From: Halichoerus grypus
Lineage: Eukaryota; Chordata; Mammalia; Carnivora; Phocidae
Assembly (NCBI RefSeq): GCF_964656455.1
Contig: NC_135721.1
Coordinates: 79,898,754 to 79,962,753 of the forward strand
DNA: 64,000 bases
Direction: 5' to 3'
Under the pieces are notes generated by a model. That model was not told the DNA's origin. It did not search any database and worked only from the letters and a program-made list of their open reading frames with translations. The translations under genes and the position numbers were made by a program. Of this stretch, positions 35,251-48,174 are shown in pieces; position 1 is the first letter of the stretch; the number at the start of each line of letters is the position of its first letter.

Positions 35251-37317
35251 CTGGTGCTTTGAGCACCCCCCCCCCCGTTTGTGGTAGTTACAGCAGCCTC
35301 AGAGATGGGGATGTCTAGGGGTGTCTGGAGGAGGGTGGGATCCATACCCCTCAAAGCCAAGGGAGCCAGGGGTCTCCTTCCTTCCTCGAGGGTCTGTTTT
35401 AGGCTCCCCAACAAGGGACGGGACAGGGATCCTGGAGGGAACTGGATCCAGATGAGCAGGGAGCCAGGCAGGCTTGAGCAGAAGCCTCAGGAGCTGCTGG
35501 TGCCTTGGCAGAGGCAGGTGGGGGAGTGGGCTGCTGGGGGGCTTCCCATGGCTCTGACTAGCAAAGATGCACATGGCACCACGGGTAGTCCTCAGGAGGG
35601 TGAAGGTCACCAGAAGCAGAAATCACAAAGATGGAATGAGAGATACACCTGGCACGTGCCCCAGGCAGGCAGAACCACCCTACAACGCAAGCGACCATCA
35701 TACCCCTTTCTTGCTTGTGTGGAGGGTTGAGGGGGCCATTTCTCACCAACTCACTGACCAGTTCTGACCATGCTCAGCTGATGAGCTCTATGTGCTACCG
35801 GCAGCCCTTGCTAGGCAGTCAGCTTCCCTCCTCCACCAGACCAGGAAAGGTGCCAGAGACCACAGCACATCCACACCTCTGAGAAGTCAGAAAGTCTACT
35901 TCTTGTTCTTTGGACAATGGGATGCCTGGCAGAATGAGAATGTGCAAGCAGGAGCGTAACATCCCTTGTCTCCCAGGCAACTCCAAGTCTGACAGGAACT
36001 CCTACTCCTGGGAGAGAGAACTTTGATTTTCAAAGGCAGCCCCTTCATGGATTGTGTCCCTGTGGCTGATACACAGGTGTCATGTTTCCAGAGTGCTGCT
36101 TGGGAGCTAGGCTGAACAGAGAGAGACTTCTTGCTTGCTCATCATGCCAGCCCTCTGCCAGAGGGAGACGGAGACCACAAAGGCTCAGGATTGTTTCCCT
36201 TCAGGACAGTTGCCAGTGGAGTTCACCACAGCACCACAGACCTTCAGGCAGGGACCAGAGGGCCCTCCACGGGTGTGGCCACCTGGCTCCGGGTCCCCCC
36301 GGGGTATGGAGGACCCACAGCTCTCCTTGAATGGCCATGGGAGAAAGGTTAGGGCCCTTCGTTCACTCCCTAGAACAGGAGTGGGGCGGGGGGGGGGGTA
36401 GGCAGATGGTGGTGAGCAGACACCAGAGGTGGTCAGCAGATGTTAGTGAGCGACATCACAACTGGTGAGTTAATGGGAAATGCACCCTCTCGCCCCTCCA
36501 TGCAGGGAAGACAGTGTGTGATGGGCAACCAAGTTGTAGGGCTGTTGTGCCCGGAAGGGGCCTGTTCTTGGTGCTCACTGACCTCAGCTGACTGTCAGGA
36601 CCAGCTCAGGGCACAAACACAGCCTCTGACCCCAGTGTGGGGCTCACACCACAGGGGACAAGCTTTGCACCTGTCACAATAGAGGCAGGGCCATAAGAAC
36701 ATACCACAGGGACGTCGTGGGGCCGGGGCCGGAGAGGGCCTCTGTGAGCCGCAGGCCGGCGTGTTAGGTGCGGGGCCGAGGGTCGGCTGGGTGAGGGAGG
36801 TGCAGAGGCCTGCCCGGCAAAAGCTGGGAGAAGCAAGCTCGGCATGCTTGAAAAACTGGGAAGAGAGGAAAGGCTGGAGGAGGGACAAGGGGCAAACACC
36901 CAAGGGCTGCAGAGCCAGGCAGTTCATGGCTCCCTGGGCTGCCGTGCGGGTTCTGGTCTTTACCTTGAGGGCAGAGAGAGGCCCTGGAAGGTGGTGGGAG
37001 AAAGGCGGAGGTGAGACCAGACCCACGTCTTACAGGGGCACCACGACGTGGCAGAGCAACCGGCCCGAGCCACAGGCCCAGGGAAGCGAGTGTTTCCAAG
37101 GGGAAGCCGCGTCCTCAGCCACACTGACTGCTGCTGACCAAGGCCAAGGAAGCTGAAGGGCAGGAGGATCCCTTCAATACGGGGGTGCGGGCATGCCCAG
37201 GATGCTTACAGAGCGGGCGGTTGTTGCTGTTGGATGACCAAGGTGGTTCATGCTCCCTGACCCCGCTTCCCAGGACACACAAATGACATGGGTCTGGTAG
37301 GACTCACATTCCCTGCA

Positions 37318-37366
37318 GCCGAAACCAAGAGGCGGACGCTTAACCAACTGAGCCACCCAGGCGCCT
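37318..37366 (-). mobile_element. SINEC head-only fragment
   Basis: On the minus strand, GGCGCCTGGGTGGCTCAGTT and the tRNA-like A-box region run for about 49 bp to GGTTTCGGC, and then similarity stops. The body and tail are absent, so the 3' half was lost or replaced after insertion. Confidence 0.85.
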
Positions 37367-40300
37367 CCCCCCTTTTTAAAGGTTTTTCATCATTTTAATA
37401 TCAAGTGACTATGGTTTTCTGATACATTTTCAAAGTAATATAAAAAGAATAACGGCTCAATTATTTGAGGTCTGTTTTAAGATCACACTGGTTGACGGTG
37501 ATTCCATGCTTCCCTGGACTGTACCCATGCCATCTTTGTGGCGATGCCAGGAGCGGACAAGAGAGGACCCTGGGGATGACCCTTCAGATCGGCCACCAGG
37601 CGACTGCTGGCAGCAGTACGTGGGCAGAGGGCAATCAGCTGGGCACCAGGAGCCACAGGGACACATGGTAACTGGCTTAGACAGAGGCCAAAGCCATGAC
37701 CCTGCTTTCATCAGGATTCCTCCTGTCCAAATAAACTCTCCTGAAACAGCCAACCAGTCCAAACCACTGACCCAGTGTGGGGACTGCTCGGAGTCTTCTA
37801 TGCCTGTAGGGCGGCCTGCCTGGGGGCTCTACTCCCCAGTGTCCTTGAGCAGGTCAGGCCTCAATCCAGCAGGAGGCAACAATGTATGTGGCCAGGGGAG
37901 ACAGAGAAGATTGATTTCCATCTGCCAGGCAGGGGTGGGGGGCGGGAGGCTGGCTGAGACCGTGGGCTGGGCCCGAGCTTGTGGCATTAGGGCTCCAGAC
38001 CCCATCTTCACTGGCATCTGCCAACTCCCGGGGACCAAACAAAGGACGCTCTATGTGGCAAAGTGTCAGGAGGCTCAGGGAGGACTAGGGGGTTGCCTGG
38101 GCACATGGAGCCACCTGAGACACAGGACTGCACCTAAATAAAGCCAGAGGGGAGGGGCCTTCTGACAGCTTTGCTGGAAACCTGGCCTCCCATTGAAACT
38201 TGGTGTGTCTAATGCTAGAAAGCAAATATGTGAGACTGCATAGCAAACCATTACTTGGAGTTGCAGAGGAGCAGCAGAGAGAGATCACACTTGTGAAAAC
38301 GTTTTTCTCAAAGGTCAAGATGGAGAGTATCGAGGACTAATGCTCAACAGAGTGTGTGTTCCTGTCTTGCTCCTCTGTGCAATGCAATGCAGAGCCCAAG
38401 GCAACAGGCCTTTCAGGGCGTCTGCTGAGTAGTGGCTACGCCAGGCCGGGCTCTGTCCTCATGGACATAAAAACCAAAAAGTGTGACTCTCTGATCAAGA
38501 TGGGGTTTCCATCCATCCTACTCTGAATCAGATCTTCATTTTTGTTACTATCAGTAGGAGCTGATAAGAAATGTTGCTGGGGCCAAGGGGTAGATGCGTG
38601 AACCCCGCTGACTGCTGGGCTGTGGACAACTGAGGACCACACACCCAGTGGAGCAGAATGTAACCGATGAGATCTTGGGGCCTCTTGAGGAGCCCCAAGA
38701 GGCAGCTGGGCTGCTGCTACCTGCTGGCAGGTATCACAGCAAGAAAGGGCTCTCCTTTAAGTGATTTTGATTAAAAATTCATGAGCACAGTGCATCCCAC
38801 TGGGTTCCCTATCATCAGCATCCTGCCAGGGCCTGGGAGGCATGCTACACCCTTAAGAAATTGCTCCTAGAACACATGGGACAAGCGAAGTTTAGTTTGA
38901 GACCGATTTAATGCAACACGAGGGTGTCTTGTGCCTCTTGCCCTCCAGCTCTGACCACACTGGATGGGGCTTTCTGGGCCTTGGGACTGAGGCTTGTTTC
39001 CTCCTAGCCAAGAGCCACATTGCTGATACTGCTTTGATTTTTAATGGCTTAATTTTAAATGATTCTGGGCTTTAAGGGATTAGTGAAGCCTTGGCAGGAG
39101 TGAGAGAAATCAGGCAGGGATAAAAATAAGGAAGGAGAATCAGCTATAGCCGCTTTCAGATAAAAATAATTGGGAGCGCACCCCTTGAAAAGATGTTCTC
39201 CCTGTCTCGGGGGTCAGCAGGTGGACATCTCTGCCCTGACTTCAAAGTCCAGCCTAGTCCTGTGCACCAGGGAGCGGCGCCACTGGTCTGTCACAAGGAA
39301 GGTCTGTGGCTCTGATGAAACAGGTTCATGTCATATTCCTCTTGGGTGACTCTAGAACGGGGTTCGGCCCAGGCAGGTGAGTGCACCCTGATCTGGGGGA
39401 GCCAGCCAACACCGACAGGATCCTTGGAGCCACTGAACCTACAGAATGTGTAACTCCAGTAAGCCCTTTGGGCCTAATGTTCAGCTTTGGACAGGAGCCA
39501 AGCATGTGCAGGGTCAGCTGGCTGGGTCACAGGTCCGAGATGATGCCCCATCAGATGGAACTGACCACAGTGTGAGCAAGCAGCAGGACACCACGCCAAG
39601 GAGCCCCGTGATGCTGTTCCCTGGAGCCACGCACACCCACTGCCCTCCGAGGACACTCGCTGGTGGGGAGGCCGGGGGGCCAGGCAGGCTATGTAATCCC
39701 ACAGATGAGGCAAGCTTGCCCCCTTCCAGGCCTCCTTTTCCTACCTATAAAAGACAGACCCCCTGGGACAGCACGAGTGAGTGGCTCAAACACCCCTGGA
39801 GCGGAGAGTCAATAAAACCTGGACTATTGCTTCTCGTGGTGCCCTGAACATCTTCCCGTGGTATTCCGGCCCCTGCTGGTTGGGAGCCCAGCCTCAGTTT
39901 CTGGCTGCTGTGCTGCGGCCGTGGACCCCCAATTCTAAGTTGTCAAGTTGTTACCAGACACCCGAGGCCTAGAGCTGCATTTTAATGGGGCCCCTGAGCA
40001 GTACTGGAAAGTGAGCTATTTATTTTCCTGTCAGGACTAGGAAGAGGGGTCTGTAGTTGGCAGGTTGTATGGGGGCTCCAAGTCGCTTTCCTGGACACAC
40101 TGGCACAGACTAAGACCCTGAGAAAAACATCTCCACGTTTTAATTTTTAATATGAGTCCAGAAAACACTGTCATCACCCCAAGGAGCAGTGAAATGAGCA
40201 TGTTTTATTCATCACACGCTACCACTCTGAAACACGGAGTGTAAATCAGACTTTTAGGAACACGCTTCCTAAAGAAAACTTTAGAATGAAACATTTATGG

Positions 40301-40749
40301 CCTGATTCTCCTGCTTGGTTCCAAAAAGAACTGCAAACAGCTTGCAGGGCCAGAGGGCCCAGGGGTGCCTCCCCCTCCCCGGCCCTGGCCCAGGGGACTC
40401 AGGCTGGGGAGGCCCAGCAGGGCCAGGCAGGGCGGGGGTGTGGGCTGGATGAGCTCACCCTGGCAGCTTGGGGTCAGGGCTAAGCAGCCTGAACAAGATG
40501 GTCTGTCCCAGGAGAGGGAGCGGACTATGCTTTGTACCCATATAACCACTGCTCTCTTGTGGGCACTCGGGAAAGCTGCCTGGCTGCCTAGGATGGAGGC
40601 CTCAAGGAGGCCTCAATTCACCTCAAATGCTGCCCCCTGCCTGTTCTCCTCTCGGCAGGAGCTCAGATTTGCTCACCAACATCTGACTCCAGCATCTAAG
40701 CTGCTGACTCCAGGGCTGGGTGTACCGGCCCCTCGCTTCGTCTCCGTGG

Positions 40750-40955
40750 TCTGCTCAGGGGTCAACAGACTCACCCTCAGCTCAAATCTGGCTGCCCGCT
40801 GCTTTTGTGAATGAAGTTTTAATGGCACCCAACCACACCCATCCATTTGCTGCTTTGGCTCACAAGGGCAGTAGCTGTGACAGAGACCATATTGCCCATG
40901 AAGTCTAAAATATTTATTACCTGGCCCTTTACTGAAAAGTTCGCAAACCCCTGCT
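40750..40955. mobile_element. Short non-autonomous DNA transposon (hAT/MER-like)
   Basis: The element opens CAGGGGTCAACAGACT and closes GTTCGCAAACCCCTG, giving inverted ends. The interior has AAATCTGGCTGCCCGC, GAATGAAGTTTTAATGGCAC, GACAGAGACCATATTGCCC and CCTGGCCCTTTACTG, in the order of a common mammalian MER element. It codes for nothing. I cannot assign the exact family by eye, and a clean 8-bp duplication was not found. Confidence 0.65.
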
Positions 40956-42652
40956 CCAGGTGGGGGAGGACAAACCTCCAGCTTCTGCTCTTATCTTACT
41001 GGGCCAGTATTTGGGATCAAAAAGCCACAGCTGTGCCAAAATCTTCACAGGGCATCCCCGGAACATTCTTAAGGGAAAAGGCCAAAAAAGGTGGGCAGGA
41101 TATGGGAGAATAGTATCCAAAACATGGCTCCAGTTTAGGGAATGAAAATCAGCTTGCTTGATGGTCTTTAGCTGTAGGAAGGTGCTAGCAGCCCTTGTAG
41201 ACAGAGCAGCTCCTTTCTTCTTTCCCTGTGTGAGTCTATAAGACCCAAGGCATCTTTATCTGGCTTTGCACAAAATATACATTAGTCATATCCTAATGAC
41301 CTGTCTGTTCTGCCTTCAAACAGAAGGTGCCTCCCATACAGTGAGAGGCTGCAGGAGGGATGGGCTTTGAGAAACTCTTCTGTTCAACTCTAATTCAGTG
41401 TGCCTGTCCATCCATCCACGCCTCTGCGAGCCCCCTGCATAGAGGCTCTGTGCCAGGCACCGAGGGGCAAAAGGGATAAGCAGACCTGTGTTAGTGAAGC
41501 TCACAGGCTGTGGTGTTATTATGAGAGTTGGTGGCTATCCCGGCCCGGCTGTGCAAACTCAGGGGACAGGAAGTAGGGCTGGTCAGGGGAGACCGCAGGA
41601 GTCTCCCACCCCTCACTGGGTTTAGACAATGCCTGGGGGCGAGGTGTGCTCTGGGAAGTGGCTGGGGCTGGCCAGGGCAGTGGGTGAAGTAGCTAGGAGA
41701 TCAGGGGGGAGGTGGGAAGGTTCTGAACATCCTCATGGTCCTTCTGCCGAGAAACCATGTGCCTTCGCACCAGAGCCTTGAGAGGACATGGAAGACCCCG
41801 AAGAAGCCGACCTCAGTGATCCTCGGTGCCCGTTTTTGCCTCCTTTCCTCTTGTTCCCTTCCAGAAGCAATGTTGCCCTCCCTTCTCTTGAGCTCATCTG
41901 TGGTACTTCCTACTTTCCATGGCATGGGTCTATGTTCCGGTCTCCTGGTGGGCTGGGTGGGTCCTAGAGGCTGGGGTCCATGATGAACCCCTCTTTGTAC
42001 CTGCCATGGGCTGCTGCTGTAACAAAAGTTCACCAAACTTGATGGGATGGACTGAGGGAATTAGCAGCTCGCCTGCATTCCTGGACCAGCACGTGCCCAC
42101 CCAGAGCTCCTGGGCACTCACCAGGTGCCAAGGGGACACCAGGGAACTTCCCTGCTATGTCCCTTCCTCATCCACCAGTGGATGGCCTGAGGCACAGACA
42201 GAAACTGTGGATACAGTTCCTGTCTTGTCATAGCAGCAAGAGAAACCTGGTTGGCACCTGAGACCATAATGAAAAGCCTGGCAGCTGATGAAAACAGCCA
42301 GACCACGGTTCTCCGTCCCCACCTTGAAGGCACAGCTGGTAAGTCACGGACACAGCAATTCTCAGATTTGCGAAAGAAAGCTCACCTCACGCAAGGTCCT
42401 CAGGACGAGATTTTTTTATTCATCCCATGTTCACTTGTTACTGTTTTTTTTTGGCTCCTTCAAAAGGCATGGAGTTAAATGTGTAACTTTCTTAAAATGC
42501 TAACAGTAAGCAGCAGTTCTCGGCCCTGTGGGGGAGTGCTGGGGCCGGGGGCTGCCAGGCTGATCCGCTCAGAGGGCGTCCTGTGGCAGAGCTAAGACCC
42601 AGCCAGCAAGAGCATCTGCGCACAGCGCCTCATGCCGGCCCCTCTGATGGCA

Positions 42653-42677
42653 GGGGGCGGGGGGGGGGGCGGGGGGC
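42653..42677 (+). other. Poly-G tract, potential G-quadruplex
   Basis: GGGGGCGG, then a run of G, then CGGGGGGC makes nearly 25 bases of G. It may be length-variable and is a likely sequencing or assembly weak spot. A similar run lies at 36383-36398. Confidence 0.55.
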
Positions 42678-43267
42678 ATCTTAAAGATGCCCTGGAGGCT
42701 TCCAAGTAGAGTTCTCCTAATGACTTCTCAGACGCAGGAAGACACTCGAGGGGTGTTCCCTTCTGATGTTGTCCCTGCTCAATTTCAAATGCTTCCCCGT
42801 CCATGGATTTCAAAGGGCATTTTCCTAATCTCTGGGGTTTCTGTTTGCTCATGAGACGTTGATTTGTAAGCCATCCGGCTGACGCTGAGAAACACTCGGG
42901 GTCTGGGGAAAGCGCCTGTTCCTGGCTGGACGGGATCCGCCTGCGTGAGATCCTGGCCCTGCACAGACAGAGCCGGCTGGGGAGCGCTCGGCCCCCCAGA
43001 GCCCGCATGCGCCTGCAGGCAGTCCAACAGCACTAGCCCCAGAACGCCAGCTTCGGGGCTTCAGGGTCGTTGTCATTTTCTGCGGATGGCAGTCTGCCTC
43101 TCAAGCTTCCTAGCCTCCACGTCAACGTCTGCCAACAGATGTGGAGGTTCTGGGGCAGTGGTGTCATGGGGGCTGTCCTCCGCTCCTCCTCACAGGCAGA
43201 CGCCGTCTCCCCATCCCCTGCAAGGAGAGGGGGGCCCCTGCCACAGTGACGAGACAGTCCAGACCAG

Positions 43268-43345
43268 AGGTCAGCAAGCGTTTTCCGTACAAGGCCAGAA
43301 AATAAATATCTTAGGCGTTGTGAGTCATACAATCTCTGTCACAAC
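43268..43345. mobile_element. Fragment of the same DNA transposon type
   Basis: GGTCAGCAAGCGTTTTCCGT, GGCCAGAAAATAAATATC and CACAACTACACAGCTC match one arm of the element seen at 40750-40955. Confidence 0.55.
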
Positions 43346-44089
43346 TACACAGCTCCGCAGGTGATGTATAAATGAGCAGGGGTGACTGTCTGCTGGTGTC
43401 CGGGAAGAGGGCGCTGTGGGTCAGAGCCCTGGGCTGCCCGAGGTGGACACGCAGAGTGGGTGAGAAGGAAGCCTCTGAGGGTGTGGGGCTGCTTGTCACT
43501 GTAGCATAACCTGGCTCTCACTGGCCGGTACAGGGCACCCCAGAGCGGCACGAACCCACGGACGTTCCTCGGGCGGTCTGCTGCTGACTTCAGCCATTCA
43601 CTTGGTTTCTTGTTTGGTTTATGAGGGAATGGTTCTAAAGTGTAAGTAATCACCTCTTAATCTGATCCAATGATCTCTATAAGCAAATAATTGGATTTTA
43701 AAAATTGGAGTCAGCCTGAATAGCCTCCTCTTTGTCCTCTCCTCTGATAATCTTCCCTCCTCCAGCAGAAAGGAGACATGTTGAGTGCTGCTTCATTATT
43801 CATGAGGAACTGAGCTGACCCTCTGACCTCTCCAAATGGCAGGGAGAAATAATTCATAAGGGTGCAAATGTGAGCAGGGCAGGCCATCTGAGGCTCGGCC
43901 GACCACGCACCCCCGGGAGCCCCTCAGCTTGTCACCTTGCAGCTGTCCCCTCTCTGCAGCCCTCAGGGAGCCATTAACAGTGGGGAGGCCCTGGGGCATT
44001 TCTGGCATCACGTTGTTAAGTGTGCAAGACAGCTCAGTCCGCAGTGCAGCGGACACAGACCCCATGCCCGCCCTAGAAGAAATCGAATG

Positions 44090-44560
44090 GGTATGAACTC
44101 TGCTCCAGGCCAGGTGCCAGGATACAGAAGTGACTGACACCCAGTTCCTGCCCTGAAAGACGTGAAGTTCAGGGGAGTGGCCAGATACACAAATGACAAA
44201 GGCCACACCTTCCATGATAAATGTATGGAAAAAGTCCTGCAGGCACAGAGGAAATGAGGGAATGAATTTGGTTGGTGGAAAGGTGTCCTGGAGCCACGGA
44301 AAGCTACAGAGGGGAAGTGACCGCTTCAGATGGCTGCTTTCGAGGGTGAGCAGGAATTTCCCATACAGGGCTGTGTCTGTGTGTCGTGAGCAGGCAGCAC
44401 AGACAGGCGGGGCACAGGCAGCAGTCTTGGTGAGGGGTGAGCCTGAGGTCAGGCCAGCCAGTGCGGGAGTGGACAGTGACTGGGGGGGAGGCTGGAAAGA
44501 CAACCTGGGGCTAAGTCTGAAGGGCTCTGCAGGCCAAGCTAAGGAACTTGGACTTTAGCC
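44090..44560 (+). repeat. Possible old interspersed repeat
   Basis: CCAGGTGCCAGGATACAGAAGTGACTGAC, split here as CAGGTGCCAGGATAC and AAGTGACTGAC, together with TCCTGCCCTGAAAGACGTG and AGATACACAAATGAC, resembles the repeat at 62075-62500. The family is not assigned. Confidence 0.35.
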
Positions 44561-47484
44561 TAAGGCAACACAGTCTCCAGAAGCATTTGTGGGAAGATCA
44601 GCCTTATTACAGATGGGATTCCAGAGGGAACCCCAGAAGCAGGGAGTTAGGAATCAGTTGATGCTGTGTTGGTGAGGGCACAGAGCAGCCTGAACCAAGG
44701 CAGGGTGGGTGCCATGGAGAGAGGGCCACCATGGATGTGGCTAGGACTGCTGGGCTTGGCTGATAGCCACGTGCCTCTCCACATGCCCCAGCCCCTTGCA
44801 GGAAAGTTGGGGCTGAGTGGCCAGTTCTTCTCTCAGTGACCTGAGAGGAGGAGCGATGAGTATTGTCTCGAGGCCGAGGCAGTTTAATGCCAAGGGCCTC
44901 CTCTGTGCCCCTCTTCCTGCTGAAGGCCATGTGCTATAGATGGCAGAGTTACAAGAGGAAGGAGGCCGACACCATGAGCACGCCATTCAGGAGGGCCGCC
45001 TGACCCACGGCAGCGGCGCGTGATGAACGCTCCCTGTGTTCAACTGTAATGGTGTCAGGAGCTGTTTGTGACAGAAGATGATCTGCCTCATCCTGACTAA
45101 TGACACGGGAGAAATGCTTGGGAACTAGAGCTGACACCTGGTTGGATCGCAGAGGGGATGGGGAGAGCAGAGTTGGGAAGATACAGGGTCTTAGCTTTGG
45201 GAATTTGGGTAAGATGGAATGAAGAAGAGGAAGGAGGTTTGAGGACAGACATGGATTGAAATGAAGTACATCTCCAGGGGAAGCTGTCAGGCAGCAGGAG
45301 GAAAGAATGGATAGTTCAGTAAGGTGTGGGTAGGCAGAGTTTAGACAGTCTAGGGTTCAGGTATTCGTTAGATGAGAATTCTGGGGGTAGGCCTACGACA
45401 GAAAGAAAAGGCCAGGGGAGCCCTGATGTTCATGTGGGACCTGAAGGAAGAGGGTCCAGTGCTGGGGCAAGAGAAGTGCTCAGAACCTGGAGAAGGGTCC
45501 CAGAAGCAAAGGGAGGAGAGGCTCAGGAGGGGAGTCTTGCCCACAGCATCCAAAGCTACTGGATGTTAAGAAGGAGGACATGGAGCATGGACACAGGACC
45601 TGCTGGTGGCCTTGGCCGGTTGGGGGTGGGCAGCAGGGGAGGAGGTAGCCATTGGGACTGCAGAGCTGAGTGCGTCCACTGTGAGAAGGGAAAAGCATGT
45701 TCCCGGAAGAGGGAAGAATGAGTAGAATTTGGAGGAGACAGCCACGCTCCTTCCCTGGACAGTTTTGCCATACTTATTCCACAGGTCAGTCTGGGCATCT
45801 GAGGCCTATGCGCTTCTTATTTAGGTCATTCTCTTGTTTGGGGTCCAGAGGAAGCATTTGTGGCAGGGGGCCATCCATCCTATGCAAGGTCCCACGATGA
45901 GTTTTTGCTGGACATAAGGAGCCCACATTTCCTGAATAGGAATTAACCACAGTGGTCTTGGATGATTGAAGGCAGGAAGAAATAAACATACTACTAGTAA
46001 TAATAATGACAAAAATAAGAGTAAGAAAGGCCTCCAACGGCAGTACTGAGAGAAGACAAGCAGGAGGGAGAAGCCTGCCCCGCCGTGGCCACAGCCTGGC
46101 TGCGTACCTCCAGGAGGGACAGTAGGGCCGGGCAGGGGCAGCCGCCTGGCCACCTTCCTCCTGGTTCCTGCTTGCTGCGCCTCATGCCTGTGCCCCTAGC
46201 TCAGCCAGAACTAATCCTGGGGCTGATTCTAGAGGCTTCGGGTTCCCATATGGTGTGCTGAAACCTCATGAGAAGGCTGTGTCCGAAAGCACACTCCACG
46301 GTGAGAACGGTGCACGGATTCCAGAACCTCCCAGGTTCCCCACCCTCCTGGCAAGTTCCAGACCAGGGAAGGACATGGAGTTAGTGCCTTTGAACTTCAG
46401 GCCAAAATCAAAACCTTCTTCCTGTTCTGCTTGAGGACGCCTGCTCCGGGCCTGGGCTAAGCCTACACGACTGCAGGTTTCTCCTCTTCTTTTCCTCTTG
46501 GCCTCCTCTGCCTGTCAGGGCCAGCATCAAAAGAGCCTCAGCCGCAAGCCTCTTTTTGCAAAGGGCCAGAGAGTGCATACTTCAGTTCTGTGTTGTTTCT
46601 TCCTGTCCTTTTCCTAGCCATCTTCTTTCCTTCCTTTTAGAAAACAACCCTTAAAAACATGCAAATTGTTCTTAGTGCCAGAGCTATAGGGAAAACCGCC
46701 CCACTGGGTGCAGTTGGCCAGCCTCGGGCCCAGCGCAGTGTCCTGGCTGCACAGCTGACCCACCTGGAGAGCTTTAAAGAGCTCCAATGGTGACAGGACC
46801 CTTTTCTGGCCCTCTCTCCCCCCAGCACAGGAGGACGCACCCCGACCTATTGCTTTGGCAGCATGCCGGGCCCAAGTCTCAGCTTTGAGAGGGGAGGCAA
46901 GTACCTCAAGCCTCAGGGAGCCGCTGCCTCTCTGGCCGACGCATCAGAATGAGGCAGCAGGTGGGAGCAGACCTAAGCCCGCCTGGACTGGGAGCCCAGT
47001 GTGGCTCCCAGGGCCCACTGACCGTTACACATCATCCCTGCACACGGGCCTGGCTAGTAGAGCATGCCCGCCCTCCCTCTCTGACTTGGGTTTTGCTGAT
47101 GGGATGGGCCCTGGGGCTGGAAGGTTTTAAAAGCCTCCCCTGGTGGCACGACACACACCAAATAGGAACGAGGCAGCGGGGTCCACAGCGCTGTCCTGCA
47201 GCGATGCCCCACGCCCCCTTCACATCTCCTCCCTTGTTGCCCTGGGAGCAGGGACCGGGCCTTCCCTACTTCCGGGCCTTTGGTACCCGGCACTGGTCCC
47301 GTACAGAGAGGACCACATTACATTTCTGTACAAAGCTCCGCACACCATCCCAGAAATGTTCTGGGATGACCAGCTGTCCTGCTGTGCCCAACTATCCCAT
47401 TTTTAGCACTTAAGTCCCCTGTGCCCAGGGAATCCCTCAGTGCCAGGTGGGATGGGACACTGGTCACCGTACATGGACTCAGGG

Positions 47485-48174
47485 CCCAGGTCTAGGCCTG
47501 GCCTGTGGCACAGCCTGCAGCGTGAGGGAAGGGCAGCGGCCGGTGTCTCAGACCCCAGGTCTAGGCCTGGCCTGTGGCGCAGCCTGGAGCGTGAGGGAAG
47601 GGCAGCGGCCGGTGTCTCAGACCCCAGGTCTAGGCCTGGCCTGTGGCGCAGCCTGCAGCGTGAGGGAAGGGCAGCGGCCGGTGTCTGAGGGCCCAGGTCT
47701 AGCCCTGGCCTGTGGCGCAGCCTGCAGCGTGAGGGAAGGGCAGCGGCCGGTGTCTGAGGGCCCAGGTCTAGGCCTGGCCTGTGGCGCAGCCTGCAGCGTG
47801 AGGGAAGGGCAGCGGCCGGTGTCTGAGGGCCCAGGTCTAGGCCTGGCCTGTGGCACAGCCTGCAGCGTGAGGGAAGGGCAGCGGCCGGTGTCTGAGGGCC
47901 CAGGTCTAGCCCTGGCCTGTGGCGCAGCCTGCAGCGTGAGGGAAGGGCAGCGGCCGGTGTCTGAGGGCCCAGGTCTAGGCCTGGCCTGTGGCGCAGCCTG
48001 CAGCGTGAGGGAAGGGCAGCGGCCGGTGTCTGAGGGCCCAGGTCTAGGCCTGGCCTGTGGCGCAGCCTGCAGCGTGAGGGAAGGGCAGCGGCCGGTGTCT
48101 GAGACCCCAGGTCTAGGCCTGGCCTGTGGCGCAGCCTGCAGCGTGAGGGAAGGGCAGCAGCCGGTGTCTGAGGT
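47485..48174. repeat. 69-bp minisatellite, ten copies
   Basis: Ten tandem units start every 69 bases from 47485 (CCCAGGTCTAGGCCTGG) to 48106. They share CCTGTGGCGCAGCCTGCAGC and GGGAAGGGCAGCGGCCGG. Copies differ at only a few sites: TAGCCC in copies 4 and 7, GCACAG in copies 1 and 6, CTGGAGC in copy 2, and the CTCAGACC or CTGAGGGC ending. The repeat period is a multiple of three and there are no stops, so long frames stay open on both strands. That follows from the period and is not evidence of a gene. It lies in an SH3RF3 intron and is probably variable in length between individuals. Confidence 0.97.

Noticed and set aside
41990..42260. Possible second MLT1-like LTR, reversed
   Set aside because: GCTGCTGTAACAAAAGTTCACC and a GTCATAGCAGCAAGAG ending are suggestive, but the middle does not follow the LTR pattern, so I did not list it as a feature.
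43796..44503. Minus-strand open frame of 235 codons
   Set aside because: No motif, no splice context, and part of it overlaps a probable old interspersed repeat.
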